Made by a program: the position numbers and the translations under genes. From Roseateles depolymerans (GTDB lineage: Bacteria; Pseudomonadota; Gammaproteobacteria; Burkholderiales; Burkholderiaceae_C), in the NCBI RefSeq assembly GCF_003387155.1, contig NZ_QUMT01000002.1, positions 253,694 through 317,693 of the forward strand: a stretch of DNA of 64,000 nt. The letters run 5' to 3'. Each line of letters starts with the position of its first letter. The first letter of the stretch is position 1. This document shows, one piece after another, positions 18,234 to 29,114 of the stretch. Under the pieces are notes generated by a model, which was not told where the DNA came from, made no database searches, and saw only the letters and a list, made by a program, of their open reading frames with translations.

Positions 18234-18461
18234 TCAGAAGCAGCCCCAGACCTGATCCGCCAAGTGTTGCATCAGCGAGGGTTGCGCATAGGCCAGGAAA
18301 ACCAGCGCCAGCACCAGCGCTGCAGCCACTCGCCAGAACCAGGGCCAGAGCCAGGGCCTGCCGTGACGAGCCCGACCGACGTCCCCAGTCCTGCCGCCGG
18401 ACGGACCGGCCGCAGCCGTTCCCGCTGAAGCCGGATTCTCTGAAGGTCCCACGCGGCCCAT
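18234..18461 (-). CDS. Small single-pass membrane protein, hypothetical
   Basis: A 75-residue open frame between the MFS gene (11 bases upstream) and the SDR gene (32 bases downstream), all on the minus strand. A basic N-terminal half (RTGDVGRARHGRPWLWPWFW) leads into one hydrophobic helix (VAAALVLALVFLAYA) and a short tail ending VWGCF. GAGGGC upstream of the ATG is an acceptable ribosome-binding site. The spacing and hydrophobic segment favour a real gene, but I recognise no family. Confidence 0.5.
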   Translation of the reverse strand: MGRVGPSENPASAGTAAAGPSGGRTGDVGRARHGRPWLWPWFWRVAAALVLALVFLAYAQPSLMQHLADQVWGCF

Positions 18462-18472
18462 GCCAAGCGCCC

Positions 18473-19756
18473 TCAAGCCGCAGCCGCCCGCGCGGGCCGT
18501 GCGGCCCGTGCAATGGCGCCTTCCCGCACCGGCAGATTGGCCAGCAAGGCCATGATGCCCAGCCCGATGGCCAGCCACCACACGATGTCGTAGCTGCCGG
18601 TGGCGTCATACAGCTTGCCGCCCAGCCACACGCCCAGGAAGCTGCCGATCTGGTGGCTGAAGAAGACAAAGCCCCCCAGCATGGACATGTGTTGCACCCC
18701 GAAGATCTGGGCCACGATCGCATTGGTCGGCGGCACGGTGGACAGCCACAGCACGCCCATCACCGCCGAGAAGATATAGACGCTCCAGGGCGTCAGTGGC
18801 ACCTGCAGGAAGATGAAGATGGCAACCGCCCGCAGCCCGTAGATGGCCGACAGCACATAGCGCTTGGGCATGTGCTGCCCCAGCGTGCCGGCCGCATAGG
18901 TGCCGATGACATTAAAGAGGCCGATCAGCGCCAGCGCCACGGTGGCCACCTGCGGCGACAGGCCGTGGTCCTTCAGGTAGCTGGGCATGTGCACCCCGAT
19001 GAACACCACCTGGAATCCGCAGACGAAGTAACCCAGCATCAGCAACTGGAAACTGCGGTAGCCGAAGGCTTCCCGCAGCGCCTCGCCGATGCTCTGGTGA
19101 TGGCCGCCTGCATGGCGCGTCTGCGCCGGCTCGCGCAGGCCGAAGGCCAGCGGAATGATCAGGCAGGCCGCCAGCGACAGCACGAACAGCGCGTTCTGCC
19201 AACCGGTGTGTCCGATCAGCCAGTTCTCCACCGGCACCATCAGGAACTGTCCGAAGGAACCGGCCGCTGCCGCCACCCCCATCGCCCAGGAGCGCCGCTC
19301 CGGTGCCACCTGGCGGGCGATCACGCCATAGACCACCGCATAGGTCGTGCCGGACTGGGCCAGGCCGATCAGCACACCGGCGCTGCCCAGGAAGCCGGCC
19401 GCCGTGCTGGAGACCGCCATCAAGGCCAGGCCGGCGGCATACAGCAGGGCGCCGCCCACCAGCACCCGCATGGCGCCGAAGCGGTCGGCCAGCATGCCGG
19501 CCATGGGGCCCGCCGCGCCCCAGGCCAGGTTCTGCACCGCCAGGGCGAGGGAGAAGGCTTCGCGGGTCCAGCCGCGGTCCACGGTGATGGGCGTCAGCCA
19601 CAGACCGAAGCCGTGGCGGATGCCCATGGACAGGGTGACGATGGCCGCTCCGCACAGCAGCACCTGCTGGAGGCTGAGGGACGCGGCTGGCGTTGCAGCG
19701 GATGAGGGGGCGGCGTTGGAGCCGGCCTCGGCGGGCGAAGGGGGCGGGGCGCTCAT
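18473..19756 (-). CDS. Major facilitator superfamily transporter
   Basis: A 427-residue inner-membrane transporter with twelve predicted helices. The Ala/Pro-rich N-terminus precedes helix 1 (LLCGAAIVTLSMGIRHGFGLW); GMLADRFGAMRVLVGGAL is the MFS loop 2-3 signature, and a second half begins after FGLREPAQTRHAGG. HGFGLWLTPI with DRGWTREAFSLALAVQNL is typical of the oxalate/formate and monocarboxylate-like subgroup, but the substrate is not fixed by that. A -10-like TACATT lies seven bases before the ATG. Confidence 0.9.
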   Translation of the reverse strand: MSAPPPSPAEAGSNAAPSSAATPAASLSLQQVLLCGAAIVTLSMGIRHGFGLWLTPITVDRGWTREAFSLALAVQNLAWGAAGPMAGMLADRFGAMRVLVGGALLYAAGLALMAVSSTAAGFLGSAGVLIGLAQSGTTYAVVYGVIARQVAPERRSWAMGVAAAAGSFGQFLMVPVENWLIGHTGWQNALFVLSLAACLIIPLAFGLREPAQTRHAGGHHQSIGEALREAFGYRSFQLLMLGYFVCGFQVVFIGVHMPSYLKDHGLSPQVATVALALIGLFNVIGTYAAGTLGQHMPKRYVLSAIYGLRAVAIFIFLQVPLTPWSVYIFSAVMGVLWLSTVPPTNAIVAQIFGVQHMSMLGGFVFFSHQIGSFLGVWLGGKLYDATGSYDIVWWLAIGLGIMALLANLPVREGAIARAARPARAAAA

Positions 19757-19763
19757 GGGCCCG

Positions 19764-19769
19764 AATGTA
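19764..19769 (-). promoter_or_regulatory. -10-like element next to the MFS gene start
   Basis: On the minus strand TACATT, CGGGCCC, then the ATG at 19756. This predicts a transcript starting at or one base before the start codon. Confidence 0.35.
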
Positions 19770-19792
19770 GCGTCAGCGGCGGGTCCTGGGTG

Positions 19793-21289
19793 TCACTTCT
19801 TGGTCGCCGTGCCCTTGCTCTTGCTGGCACTCGACTTCGACGACTTGCCCTTGCCCTTGCTGGACTTGGACGACTTCGCCGACGCCCGATGCGCCGCTTC
19901 GCCTTCCGCCAGCGTGTTGTCATTGCCGGCGGTGGCGGCCACATCGTCCAGCTGGGTCAGCACCCGGCCCTGCTTGATGCGCAGCAGCGGCTTGTCCAGC
20001 GCCGCCAGGTCGTCCAGCGGATTGCCGCCCAGCACCAGGAAACTGGCCTCGCAGCCCGGCTGGAAGCAGCCCAGCTTGCGCTTGGGGAACAGGGCCCGCG
20101 GCGTGTCCTGGGTGGCCATGCGCAGCAGGGTGGGCTTGTCCAGCACGCCCAGGCTGTCCAGGTGATGGACTTCGCTGAGCGCATTGCCGGTGAACAGGTC
20201 GGAGCCCACCAGCAGCCGCACGCCCGCTTCCTTGAGCCGGGCGAGGTTGCGCTTCTGGACGTCCTCGATCCGCGCCAGCAGCTCCGGCGGCGGCTGGAAC
20301 AGTTGCGTCGCCACCGTCGCCGTGATCACGCCGATCTTGCGCTCGGCCGCCATCACCGCCACCTCGGCAGGAATCTCATGGGTTTCCGGCGCTTCGCCAT
20401 GCTGCGGGAAGTAGCCCGGCAGCTCGGCGATGAAGTCCACGCCTGCCCGCACGGCGGCCTCGAAATCCTTGGCACTTTCCACATGGGCCACCACCCGCAG
20501 CCCATCCTGATGGGCCAGGCGCACCACCTCCGCCACCACCTCCGGCGTCACGCCCAGCTTGCCGCGCTGGTCGGCCTGCTGACGCAGCTCCGGCCGGTCG
20601 TGGTAACTCATGATGACCTTGACCAGATCGGTGCGGCGCTCCTTGACCAGCGGCCATTTGCGGGAAACATCCGACGGGGTGTCCATGATCAGCACCGCCC
20701 GGTCCACGATCTGGTCCAGCGTCATCGGCGGCTGGGCCGACTGCAGCATGGCCAGCGGCTGGCCGTCGGAGGAGGTGATGCAGGCGGTGGCGAACAGCAC
20801 GTCCGGCGTGTCGGCCAGGTCAATGCGGGAGCGGATCGGGTCGATGGTTGCCGGGTCGGCGCAGAGCATGGCGGCGTAGAAGACGCCGTCGCGCAGGTAG
20901 TCCTGGCCGAAGCGCTCCAGCCCCCATTCCCCCTGCAGATTGTGGTTGTGGCCCTCGGCCAGCGGCGGCACCAGGGTCTGGCCCTTGAGTTCCATCAGCC
21001 GGTTGACCTTCTTGGGGCGCTTGTCGGTGAAGACGCCGTCGTCGATGTAGAGCGACCCCCGCTGGAGCTTTTCGCCGTCGAACCATTGCGCATGGCGCAG
21101 CTCGATGGCCATTTCCGGACTGGCCTTGAAATCGGCAGCGCTCGCCGGAAGGGCCAGCAGCGGCCCGAGCAGGGCTGCGGCCAGGGCGGTCCGGGTCAGG
21201 CGAAGGGCTTGAACCTCGGCCAGAAGCCGGGCCTGGACCTTGGCCAAGGGGGCCAGCAGACCGGCCGCAAGACGAGAAGACTTGAACAT
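19793..21289 (-). CDS. Secreted amidohydrolase-family protein with Lys/Ser tail
   Basis: A 498-residue metal-dependent hydrolase. The long N-terminus (about 50 residues) ends in ALLGPLLALPASAA, a likely signal peptide with a basic n-region. The amidohydrolase metal ligands appear as HNH in AEGHNHNLQGEWG, a histidine in RVVAHVESA, and the late aspartate in RLLVGSDLFTG. The C-terminal 45 residues are almost pure Lys/Ser/Ala/Gly (AKSSKSSKGKGKSSKSS), unlike the catalytic part and probably disordered. Substrate unknown; imidazolonepropionase- and prolidase-like relatives are the nearest I recognise. Confidence 0.85.
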   Translation of the reverse strand: MFKSSRLAAGLLAPLAKVQARLLAEVQALRLTRTALAAALLGPLLALPASAADFKASPEMAIELRHAQWFDGEKLQRGSLYIDDGVFTDKRPKKVNRLMELKGQTLVPPLAEGHNHNLQGEWGLERFGQDYLRDGVFYAAMLCADPATIDPIRSRIDLADTPDVLFATACITSSDGQPLAMLQSAQPPMTLDQIVDRAVLIMDTPSDVSRKWPLVKERRTDLVKVIMSYHDRPELRQQADQRGKLGVTPEVVAEVVRLAHQDGLRVVAHVESAKDFEAAVRAGVDFIAELPGYFPQHGEAPETHEIPAEVAVMAAERKIGVITATVATQLFQPPPELLARIEDVQKRNLARLKEAGVRLLVGSDLFTGNALSEVHHLDSLGVLDKPTLLRMATQDTPRALFPKRKLGCFQPGCEASFLVLGGNPLDDLAALDKPLLRIKQGRVLTQLDDVAATAGNDNTLAEGEAAHRASAKSSKSSKGKGKSSKSSASKSKGTATKK

Positions 21290-21497
21290 CAGGCAAAGGA
21301 CCTAGAAATCAGCCGCCGATGCTACGTCAGCATGTAACCGCGCTCCGCCCAACGAAGTAACCGCATGTTCTGCGATGCGCCCTGTGAACGATTGGTGTGA
21401 AAAATGGCCCGCGTCCGCGGTCCGGGTGTGACTTCCTCCCTGTCGGGGAGGCGTCCCCTCCACCGGGCGACGTGGCCGGCCGCCCGCCGGGCTCCCC

Positions 21498-21503
21498 TAG
21501 AAT
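21498..21503 (+). promoter_or_regulatory. -10-like element next to the parE start
   Basis: TAGAAT is followed by CCCGCCCC and the ATG at 21512, so the predicted start of transcription is within two bases of the start codon. No ribosome-binding site or clear -35 is present. Confidence 0.35.
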
Positions 21504-21511
21504 CCCGCCCC

Positions 21512-23500
<1,989 letters not shown>

Positions 23501-23515
23501 GCACACGGCGTGGCC

Positions 23516-24058
23516 ATGACGCTCCACACCCGGGTCACCTTGCGCCCGACGATGCTGTCCGATCTGGACTTCGTCGTGGGCGTGGAGCAGGACGCCGCCA
23601 ACCGGCCCTTCATCACGCCGTGGGAGCGTCCGCAGCATGAAGGGGCCATCCGGTTTCCGGATGCGAGACACTTCGTCGTGGAGCTGGACGCGGCCAGCGT
23701 GGGGTTTGTCATCCTGCAGGGCTGCCGCAATCCCAACCGGTCGGTAGAACTCAAGCGCATCGTGCTGCTGTCCAAGGGGCAGGGCGTCGGGCGCGAATGC
23801 GTGCGCAAGCTCAAGGCGCTGGCGTTTCGCCAGTTGGGCGCGCACCGCTTCTGGCTGGATGTGAAGGGCCGCAACCTGCGGGCCTTGCAGCTTTATCTCA
23901 GCGAGGGCTTTGTCGAAGAGGGCCGGCTGAGGGAATCCGTGCGCATCGAAGGCGAGGTGGGCGCGGACGGGGCCGATGTCTTCGACGATCTCATCGTGAT
24001 GTCACTGCTGCGGCGCGAATTCGAGGCGCGCCAGACGCAGGGAAGGGAGCCGTCATGA
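23516..24058 (+). CDS. GNAT-family N-acetyltransferase
   Basis: A 180-residue acetyltransferase of the RimJ/RimL-like group. It opens VTLRPTMLSDLDFVVGVE, typical of this group. VELKRIVLLSKGQGVGRECVRKL is the acetyl-CoA pyrophosphate loop (here Q-G-V-G-R), and NLRALQLYLSEGFVEEGRLRE is the C-terminal signature in which an Asn-x-x-A-x-x-LY-x-x-x-GF pattern is expected. It lies 15 bases after parE, and its stop overlaps the start of the next gene. Substrate unknown. Confidence 0.88.
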   Translation: MTLHTRVTLRPTMLSDLDFVVGVEQDAANRPFITPWERPQHEGAIRFPDARHFVVELDAASVGFVILQGCRNPNRSVELKRIVLLSKGQGVGRECVRKLKALAFRQLGAHRFWLDVKGRNLRALQLYLSEGFVEEGRLRESVRIEGEVGADGADVFDDLIVMSLLRREFEARQTQGREPS

Positions 24059-24837
24059 GCTGGATGCGGAGTTCACTGCTGCGAGGGGTCTCAAGGCTGG
24101 GCATCAACCTGGGCGCTGGTCTGGCGACGAGCCTTGTCGTGGGACTGGTCCTGATGGCCGGTGTGGCGACCTCCGCGCGGGCCGAGAGAGCCGAGAGAGC
24201 CGAGAGAACCGAGCTGTGGGGCTATGTGGACGGCGCCGGCATGGCGCACTTCGCCTCGCACCGCGTGGACGCCCGCTATCAGCCGGTGCTGTCCCCGGCC
24301 AGCCCCACCCAGCGGGTGCCCGGCAAGCTGGACAACGGCTCGCGGCTGCTGACCTGGCTGGACATCTCGCCGGAGGTGAAGGCGGTGACGCCCTATCTTC
24401 GCGAGGCGGAAGCCCAGACCGGCGTGCATATGGAACTGCTCAAGGCCATCATCGCGGTGGAATCGGGCTTTCGCCATGACGCGGTGTCGCCGCGCGGCGC
24501 TATCGGCCTGATGCAGATCACCGCCGTCAGCGCGCAGCGCTACGGCACCGCAGACGAACTGCGCCGGCCGACCGCGTTGTTGGAGGCCCGCACCAACATC
24601 CTGATCGGCGCGCGCATGCTGGCCGATCTCATCCGGCGCTTTGGCCGCATCGACGGCGCCCTGGCGGCCTGGAATGCCGGCGAGGGGACTGTGCGACGCG
24701 CCGGTGGCGGCGTGCCGGACATCGACGAAACCCAGGCCCATGTGCACCTGGTGCTGGAGCTGTACTGGGCGCTGCTGCAGCGGCGCATGGGCGCGCAGGC
24801 CCAGCAGATGACGCTGCAGCCGCTGGATGCGCCATAA
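24055..24837 (+). CDS. Periplasmic lytic transglycosylase, SLT domain
   Basis: Predicted murein transglycosylase of 260 residues that cleaves the MurNAc-GlcNAc bond with 1,6-anhydro product. An N-terminal signal or membrane segment (about residues 15-40) precedes a run (AER)3 encoded by three exact 9-base repeats at 24181-24207. A short DUF4124-like beta segment (LWGYVDGAGMAHFASH) follows. The SLT domain has the catalytic Glu in AIIAVESGFRHDAVSP and then GAIGLMQI and AAWNAGEGTVRRAGG. The ATG overlaps the acetyltransferase stop (ATGA). Confidence 0.9.
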   Translation: MSWMRSSLLRGVSRLGINLGAGLATSLVVGLVLMAGVATSARAERAERAERTELWGYVDGAGMAHFASHRVDARYQPVLSPASPTQRVPGKLDNGSRLLTWLDISPEVKAVTPYLREAEAQTGVHMELLKAIIAVESGFRHDAVSPRGAIGLMQITAVSAQRYGTADELRRPTALLEARTNILIGARMLADLIRRFGRIDGALAAWNAGEGTVRRAGGGVPDIDETQAHVHLVLELYWALLQRRMGAQAQQMTLQPLDAP

Positions 24838-24908
24838 AAAACCCTGGCCCGTTGCCCCAAGGGCGGCGGCCTGACCCGATCCAATGACCGGCACAGCCGG
24901 TGAATTCA

Positions 24909-27236
24909 ATGACCCAAGAGACCTTTGATTTCGATACCCAGCCCCCCGGCACGCCGCCGTCGGGCGATTCGCTGACGCTGGCGCAATATGCCCAGCAGGC
25001 TTATCTCGAATATGCGCTGTCGGTGGTGAAGGGCCGGGCCCTGCCGGCCTGCAGCGACGGCCAGAAGCCGGTGCAGCGGCGTTTGCTGTTCACCATGGAG
25101 CGGCTGGGCCTGTCCTTCACCGGCAACGCCGGCGCCAAGGCGGTCAAGAGCGCCCGTGTGGTCGGTGAGGTGCTGGGTAAATATCACCCGCACGGGGACC
25201 AGGCCGCCTATGACGCCCTGGTGCGCATGGCCCAGGACTTCAGCCAGCGCTATCCGCTGATCGATGGCCAGGGCAACTTCGGCAGCCGCGACGGTGACGG
25301 CGCCGCCGCCATGCGCTACACGGAAGCCCGTCTGTCTCCCTACGCCCGCCTGCTGCTGGACGAGCTGGACATGGGCACGGTGGACTTCCAGCCCAACTAC
25401 GACGGCGAGTTCCAGGAACCCAAGGACCTGCCGGCCCGCCTGCCGTTTGTGCTGCTTAATGGCGCCTCCGGCATTGCCGTGGGCATGGCCACCGAGGTGC
25501 CCAGCCACAACCTGCGGGAAGTGGCGGCGGCTGCGGTGGCGCTGCTGAAGAACGACAAGCTCAGCGACGACGAGCTTTTCAGCCTGCTGCCGGGCCCGGA
25601 CTATCCGGGCGGCGGCCAGCTGATCAGCTCCGCCGACGACATCCGCTCAGCCTACGGCAGCGGTCGCGGCAGCCTGAAGCTGCGGGCGCGCTGGAAGATC
25701 GAAGACCTGGCGCGCGGGCAGTGGCAACTGGTGGTGCATGAACTGCCGCATGGCGTCAGCGCGCAGAAGGTGCTGGAAGAGATCGAGGAGCTGACCAACC
25801 CCAAGGTCAAGGCCGGCAAGAAGACGGTCTCGCCGGAGCAGCTCCAGCTCAAGGGCACGATGCTGGCGGTGCTGGACAAGGTGCGCGACGAATCCAGCAA
25901 GGACGCGCCGGTGCGTCTGGTGGTCGAGCCCAAGAGCCGCACCATCGACCAGCAGGACCTGATCAACACGCTGCTGGCCCACACCAGCCTGGAGACCTCC
26001 GCCTCGGTCAACCTGACCATGGTGGGCGGCGACGGCCGGCCGATGCAGAAGAACCTGCGCACCATCCTGACGGAATGGCTGCAGTTCCGCCTGGGCACCG
26101 TCACGCGCCGCACCCAGCATCGCCTGGACAAGGTGCGGGACCGCATCCACGTGCTGGAAGGTCGTCATCAGATCCTGCTGCACATCGACGAGGTCATCAA
26201 GATCATCCGCAACTCGGATGAGCCCAAGCCGGCCCTGATCGAGCGCTTCAAGCTCAGCGACCGCCAGGCCGAGGACATCCTGGAAATCCGGCTGCGCCAA
26301 CTCGCGCGCCTGGAGTTCCTCAAGATCGAGCAGGAGCTCAAGCAACTGCGCGAAGAGGCGGCCAAGCTGGAAGAAATCCTGTCCAACCCGTCGTCGCTGC
26401 GTCGCACGGTGGTCAAGGAAATCGAAGCCGATGCCAAGCAGTACGGCGATGAGCGCCGCACGCTGATCCAGGAAGACAAGCGCGCCGTGGCCGAAGTCCG
26501 CATCGTGGACGAGCCGGTGACGGTGGTGGTGAGCCTCAAGGGCTGGGTGCGTGCGCTCAAGGGCCATGAGGTGGACCCCGCGGCGCTGGCCTTCAAGTCG
26601 GGCGACTCGCTGTATGGCGTCTTCCCCTGCCGCACGGTGGATCCGCTGGTGGTGCTGGGCACCAATGGCCGGGCGTATTCGGTGCCGGTGTCGGCCCTGC
26701 CGGGCGGACGCGGGGACGGACAACCGATCACGACACTGATCGAGCTGGAGTCCGGCAGCCAGATCGCCCACTACTTTGCGGGCGCTTCGTCGCAGCGCCT
26801 GGTGCTGTCGGGCACGGGCGGCTTCGGTCTGGTGGCGGAGGTGGGCGACCTGGTCGGCCGTCAGAAGGCCGGCAAGAGCTTCCTGAGCCTGGAAGGCCAG
26901 GAACTGCCACTGCCGCCGGCGGTGGTGCCGGCCGGCGCCACGCAACTGGCCTGCCTGACGCTCAGTGGCCGTCTGCTGACCTTCACCCTGGACGAGCTGA
27001 AGCACCAGCCCAAGGGCGGTCGTGGCCTGACCCTGATCGACCTGGAGCCCAAGGATGCGCTGATCAGCGTGGCGGCGTTCTCGCAGTCGCTGCTGGTGCA
27101 GGGCAGTGGTCGCGGCGGCAAGGCCAAGGAAGAGGTGCTCAAGGGCGCGGCCCTGTCGGCGCATGCCGGCAAGCGCGCCCGCAAGGGCAAGGCCGTGGAT
27201 GGCCTGCAGAAGGTGATGCGGGTGCTGCCCGCCTGA
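24909..27236 (+). CDS. parC: DNA topoisomerase IV subunit A
   Basis: DNA-cleaving subunit of topoisomerase IV, 775 residues. The active-site tyrosine is Tyr137 in [13 protein letters not shown]. The resistance-determining segment [18 protein letters not shown] is intact, and [20 protein letters not shown] follows. A coiled coil (about residues 430-500) and a C-terminal beta-pinwheel complete the normal architecture. A GTG at 24900 would add three residues; the ATG at 24909 is preferred. It lies 71 bases after the transglycosylase gene. Confidence 0.97.
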   Translation: MTQETFDFDTQPPGTPPSGDSLTLAQYAQQAYLEYALSVVKGRALPACSDGQKPVQRRLLFTMERLGLSFTGNAGAKAVKSARVVGEVLGKYHPHGDQAAYDALVRMAQDFSQRYPLIDGQGNFGSRDGDGAAAMRYTEARLSPYARLLLDELDMGTVDFQPNYDGEFQEPKDLPARLPFVLLNGASGIAVGMATEVPSHNLREVAAAAVALLKNDKLSDDELFSLLPGPDYPGGGQLISSADDIRSAYGSGRGSLKLRARWKIEDLARGQWQLVVHELPHGVSAQKVLEEIEELTNPKVKAGKKTVSPEQLQLKGTMLAVLDKVRDESSKDAPVRLVVEPKSRTIDQQDLINTLLAHTSLETSASVNLTMVGGDGRPMQKNLRTILTEWLQFRLGTVTRRTQHRLDKVRDRIHVLEGRHQILLHIDEVIKIIRNSDEPKPALIERFKLSDRQAEDILEIRLRQLARLEFLKIEQELKQLREEAAKLEEILSNPSSLRRTVVKEIEADAKQYGDERRTLIQEDKRAVAEVRIVDEPVTVVVSLKGWVRALKGHEVDPAALAFKSGDSLYGVFPCRTVDPLVVLGTNGRAYSVPVSALPGGRGDGQPITTLIELESGSQIAHYFAGASSQRLVLSGTGGFGLVAEVGDLVGRQKAGKSFLSLEGQELPLPPAVVPAGATQLACLTLSGRLLTFTLDELKHQPKGGRGLTLIDLEPKDALISVAAFSQSLLVQGSGRGGKAKEEVLKGAALSAHAGKRARKGKAVDGLQKVMRVLPA

Positions 27237-27290
27237 GGCTAGGAGGGGGACGACTCACGGTCGGCCCCCTTCAGCCCTCAGCGTTCACGC

Positions 27291-27311
27291 CTCATCCCTC
27301 ATCCTTCATCC
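27291..27311. repeat. Three tandem 7-base repeats over a gene end
   Basis: CTCATCC, CTCATCC, TTCATCC at 27291-27311. The array covers the stop codon of the minus-strand ion-channel gene in the gap after parC. Confidence 0.6.
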
Positions 27312-28045
27312 GGCTCCTGCGACCGGCTGCTGCGTGGCGCACGCAGCACCCGCGATCGCCGCACGCCGATGCGTCCCTCTCCCGAGTGATCCACCAGCGT
27401 CAGCCCGATCAGCCGGGACACGACCGCGGCCAGGTACATCACGCCGGCAAACATCTCGATGGTCGTGATGGCACGCGCCAGCGGCCGCACCGGGATGACA
27501 TCGCCGATGCCGGTGCTGGAGAGCAGCGCAAAACTCAGGAAGATCAGCTCGGTCCAGGTGCGGGGATCACCCGGCCGCACCGCCGCAGAGAAGCTGCCCG
27601 GCTGGACCGCCTGCACCACCACGAACACATAGGCAAAGGCCCAGGCCAGCAGGGTGAAGGTGGCGCCGGCGGCGAAGAGCTCGTCGGTGGTGGCATGCTG
27701 GTCGCTCATCATGTAGGCGATCAGGCTGCCGGCCGCGTAGAAGTAGAACAGGGCTTCCAGGCCGGAGGACCATGGCAACAGGTCCGGCCGGTCCATCAGC
27801 CCCTGCATCAGCAGCAGCACGATGGCGGGCAGGGCAATGCCCACGCTCAGCCACAGCAAGCCTGGTGTGCTGCGCACCATGCGGGTAGTGAAGATGAGCA
27901 CGACGATGCCCATGGCACTCAGGGCCAGCGGCCCGGCCCGGGTGTCTTCCACCAGCGGATACAGCACCAGCCCCAGCAACTGGACCAGCAGCAGGATGGC
28001 GGAAGGGTGGCGGCGGGTGATGGCGAGGTAACGGATCAGGCGCAT
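27299..28045 (-). CDS. Two-pore-type potassium/ion channel protein
   Basis: A 248-residue membrane protein with about six hydrophobic segments. The last pair flanks a pore-helix sequence LIFLSFALLSSTGIGDVIPV, where TGIGD stands in place of the potassium filter TVGYGD, as in many bacterial Ion_trans_2 proteins. A basic cytoplasmic tail (RRSRVLRAPRSSRSQ) ends the chain. The open frame extends upstream to 28444 through the neighbouring gene; the ATG at 28045 follows a -10-like element. Ion selectivity is inferred only. Confidence 0.8.
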   Translation of the reverse strand: MRLIRYLAITRRHPSAILLLVQLLGLVLYPLVEDTRAGPLALSAMGIVVLIFTTRMVRSTPGLLWLSVGIALPAIVLLLMQGLMDRPDLLPWSSGLEALFYFYAAGSLIAYMMSDQHATTDELFAAGATFTLLAWAFAYVFVVVQAVQPGSFSAAVRPGDPRTWTELIFLSFALLSSTGIGDVIPVRPLARAITTIEMFAGVMYLAAVVSRLIGLTLVDHSGEGRIGVRRSRVLRAPRSSRSQEPDEG

Positions 28046-28052
28046 AGGCCCG

Positions 28053-28058
28053 ATTCTG
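28053..28058 (-). promoter_or_regulatory. -10-like element next to the ion-channel gene start
   Basis: On the minus strand CAGAAT, CGGGCCT, then the ATG at 28045. The seven-base gap predicts a leaderless transcript. Confidence 0.35.
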
Positions 28059-28119
28059 GCTGCACGGGCGCATCGGCAAGACGGTGGAATGCCGCAGGTT
28101 GGGGTGACGGCACCGGTGC

Positions 28120-29016
28120 TCAGGCCTGGAAGTAAAAGCCTTCGCTGAGGTCCTCCAGCAGGCCGGGATGGGAGGGGCTCCAGCCGAGCCGCTCCCGCGT
28201 CGCCTGCGAAGCCCCACTCAGCTCGGCAGCAGGGAAGTGGCTGAACCAGGCACCGAAATGCCCGCTCGCTTCCTGGGGCGACAGGGACACGGTGGGCAGA
28301 CCCAGGCCCCGCCCGATGGCCTCCGCAATCTCCCGGAATGGAATGCCTTCTTCGCCGACCGCATGCAGCCGGGGGGCGGGACTCGTTGACGCCAGGGCGA
28401 GCCGGTAGAGCCGCGCCGCATCCAGGCGGTGCACTGCAGACCATTGGTTCAGTCCGTCTCCGACATAGGCGGACACGCCGCGCTGCCGCGCAATCTGGAT
28501 GAGCATCGGCACAAAGCCGTGATCGCCCGCGCCGTGGACGGACGGTGCCAGACGGACCGTCGCTGCACGCACGCCGCGAGCCTGCAGCGCCTGCGCAGCG
28601 GCTTCGGACACGCGGGGATAGGCGTCGCTGCGCGGCGGGGGCAGATCGTCCTCGGTCGCTGGCCGTCCCTGCGCCAATCGGGCCAGACCGCTGGTCACCA
28701 GCAAAGGGCGCTCGCTGCCCAGCAGCGTCTCGCCCAGGGTCTCGATCGCTCGCTGGTCCAGCGTACAGGCCTGCGCAAACTGGCTGAAGTCGTGGTGGAA
28801 CGCGGTGTGGATCACGCCCTCGGCCCAGTCGGCGCCGGCCCGAAGCACCCGGGCGTCGTCCAGCGTGCCCAGCAGGGGGTGTGCTCCGGCCTGGGTCAGC
28901 CGCGCCGCCGCATCGGCGCTTCGCACCAGTCCACGGACTTCATGCCCGAAGGACAAAAGTTCCGCCACCACCGCAGACCCGACAAAACCGCTGGCGCCCG
29001 TCACAAACACTCTCAT
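28120..29016 (-). CDS. NAD-dependent epimerase/dehydratase-like SDR
   Basis: An extended SDR of 298 residues. The dinucleotide motif is MRVFVTGASGFVGSAVVAEL, and GHEVRGLVRSADAAARL follows with an arginine favouring NADP. The usual YxxxK active site is not obvious: the region around LPPPRSDAYPRVSEAAAQAL has Tyr-x-x-x-Ser, so the catalytic lysine appears to be replaced. Many relatives of this group are annotated only as NAD(P)-dependent oxidoreductases. It is divergent from an HTH regulator and is its most likely target. Confidence 0.85.
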   Translation of the reverse strand: MRVFVTGASGFVGSAVVAELLSFGHEVRGLVRSADAAARLTQAGAHPLLGTLDDARVLRAGADWAEGVIHTAFHHDFSQFAQACTLDQRAIETLGETLLGSERPLLVTSGLARLAQGRPATEDDLPPPRSDAYPRVSEAAAQALQARGVRAATVRLAPSVHGAGDHGFVPMLIQIARQRGVSAYVGDGLNQWSAVHRLDAARLYRLALASTSPAPRLHAVGEEGIPFREIAEAIGRGLGLPTVSLSPQEASGHFGAWFSHFPAAELSGASQATRERLGWSPSHPGLLEDLSEGFYFQA

Positions 29017-29059
29017 GGCAACACTCCGTTCAAAGAAGTCGCCAGTCTGTCGATCCGGC

Positions 29060-29089
29060 TTATCCAGTTAAAGTAGTGACGTTATCCAG
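29060..29089. promoter_or_regulatory. Direct repeat between the divergent SDR and regulator genes
   Basis: TTATCCAG occurs at 29060-29067 and again at 29082-29089, exactly 22 bases apart, about two helical turns. It lies centrally in the 98-base divergent gap and is a candidate binding site for the adjacent regulator. Confidence 0.45.
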
Positions 29090-29114
29090 GTATGGCTCCC
29101 ACCAGGATGTGTTG

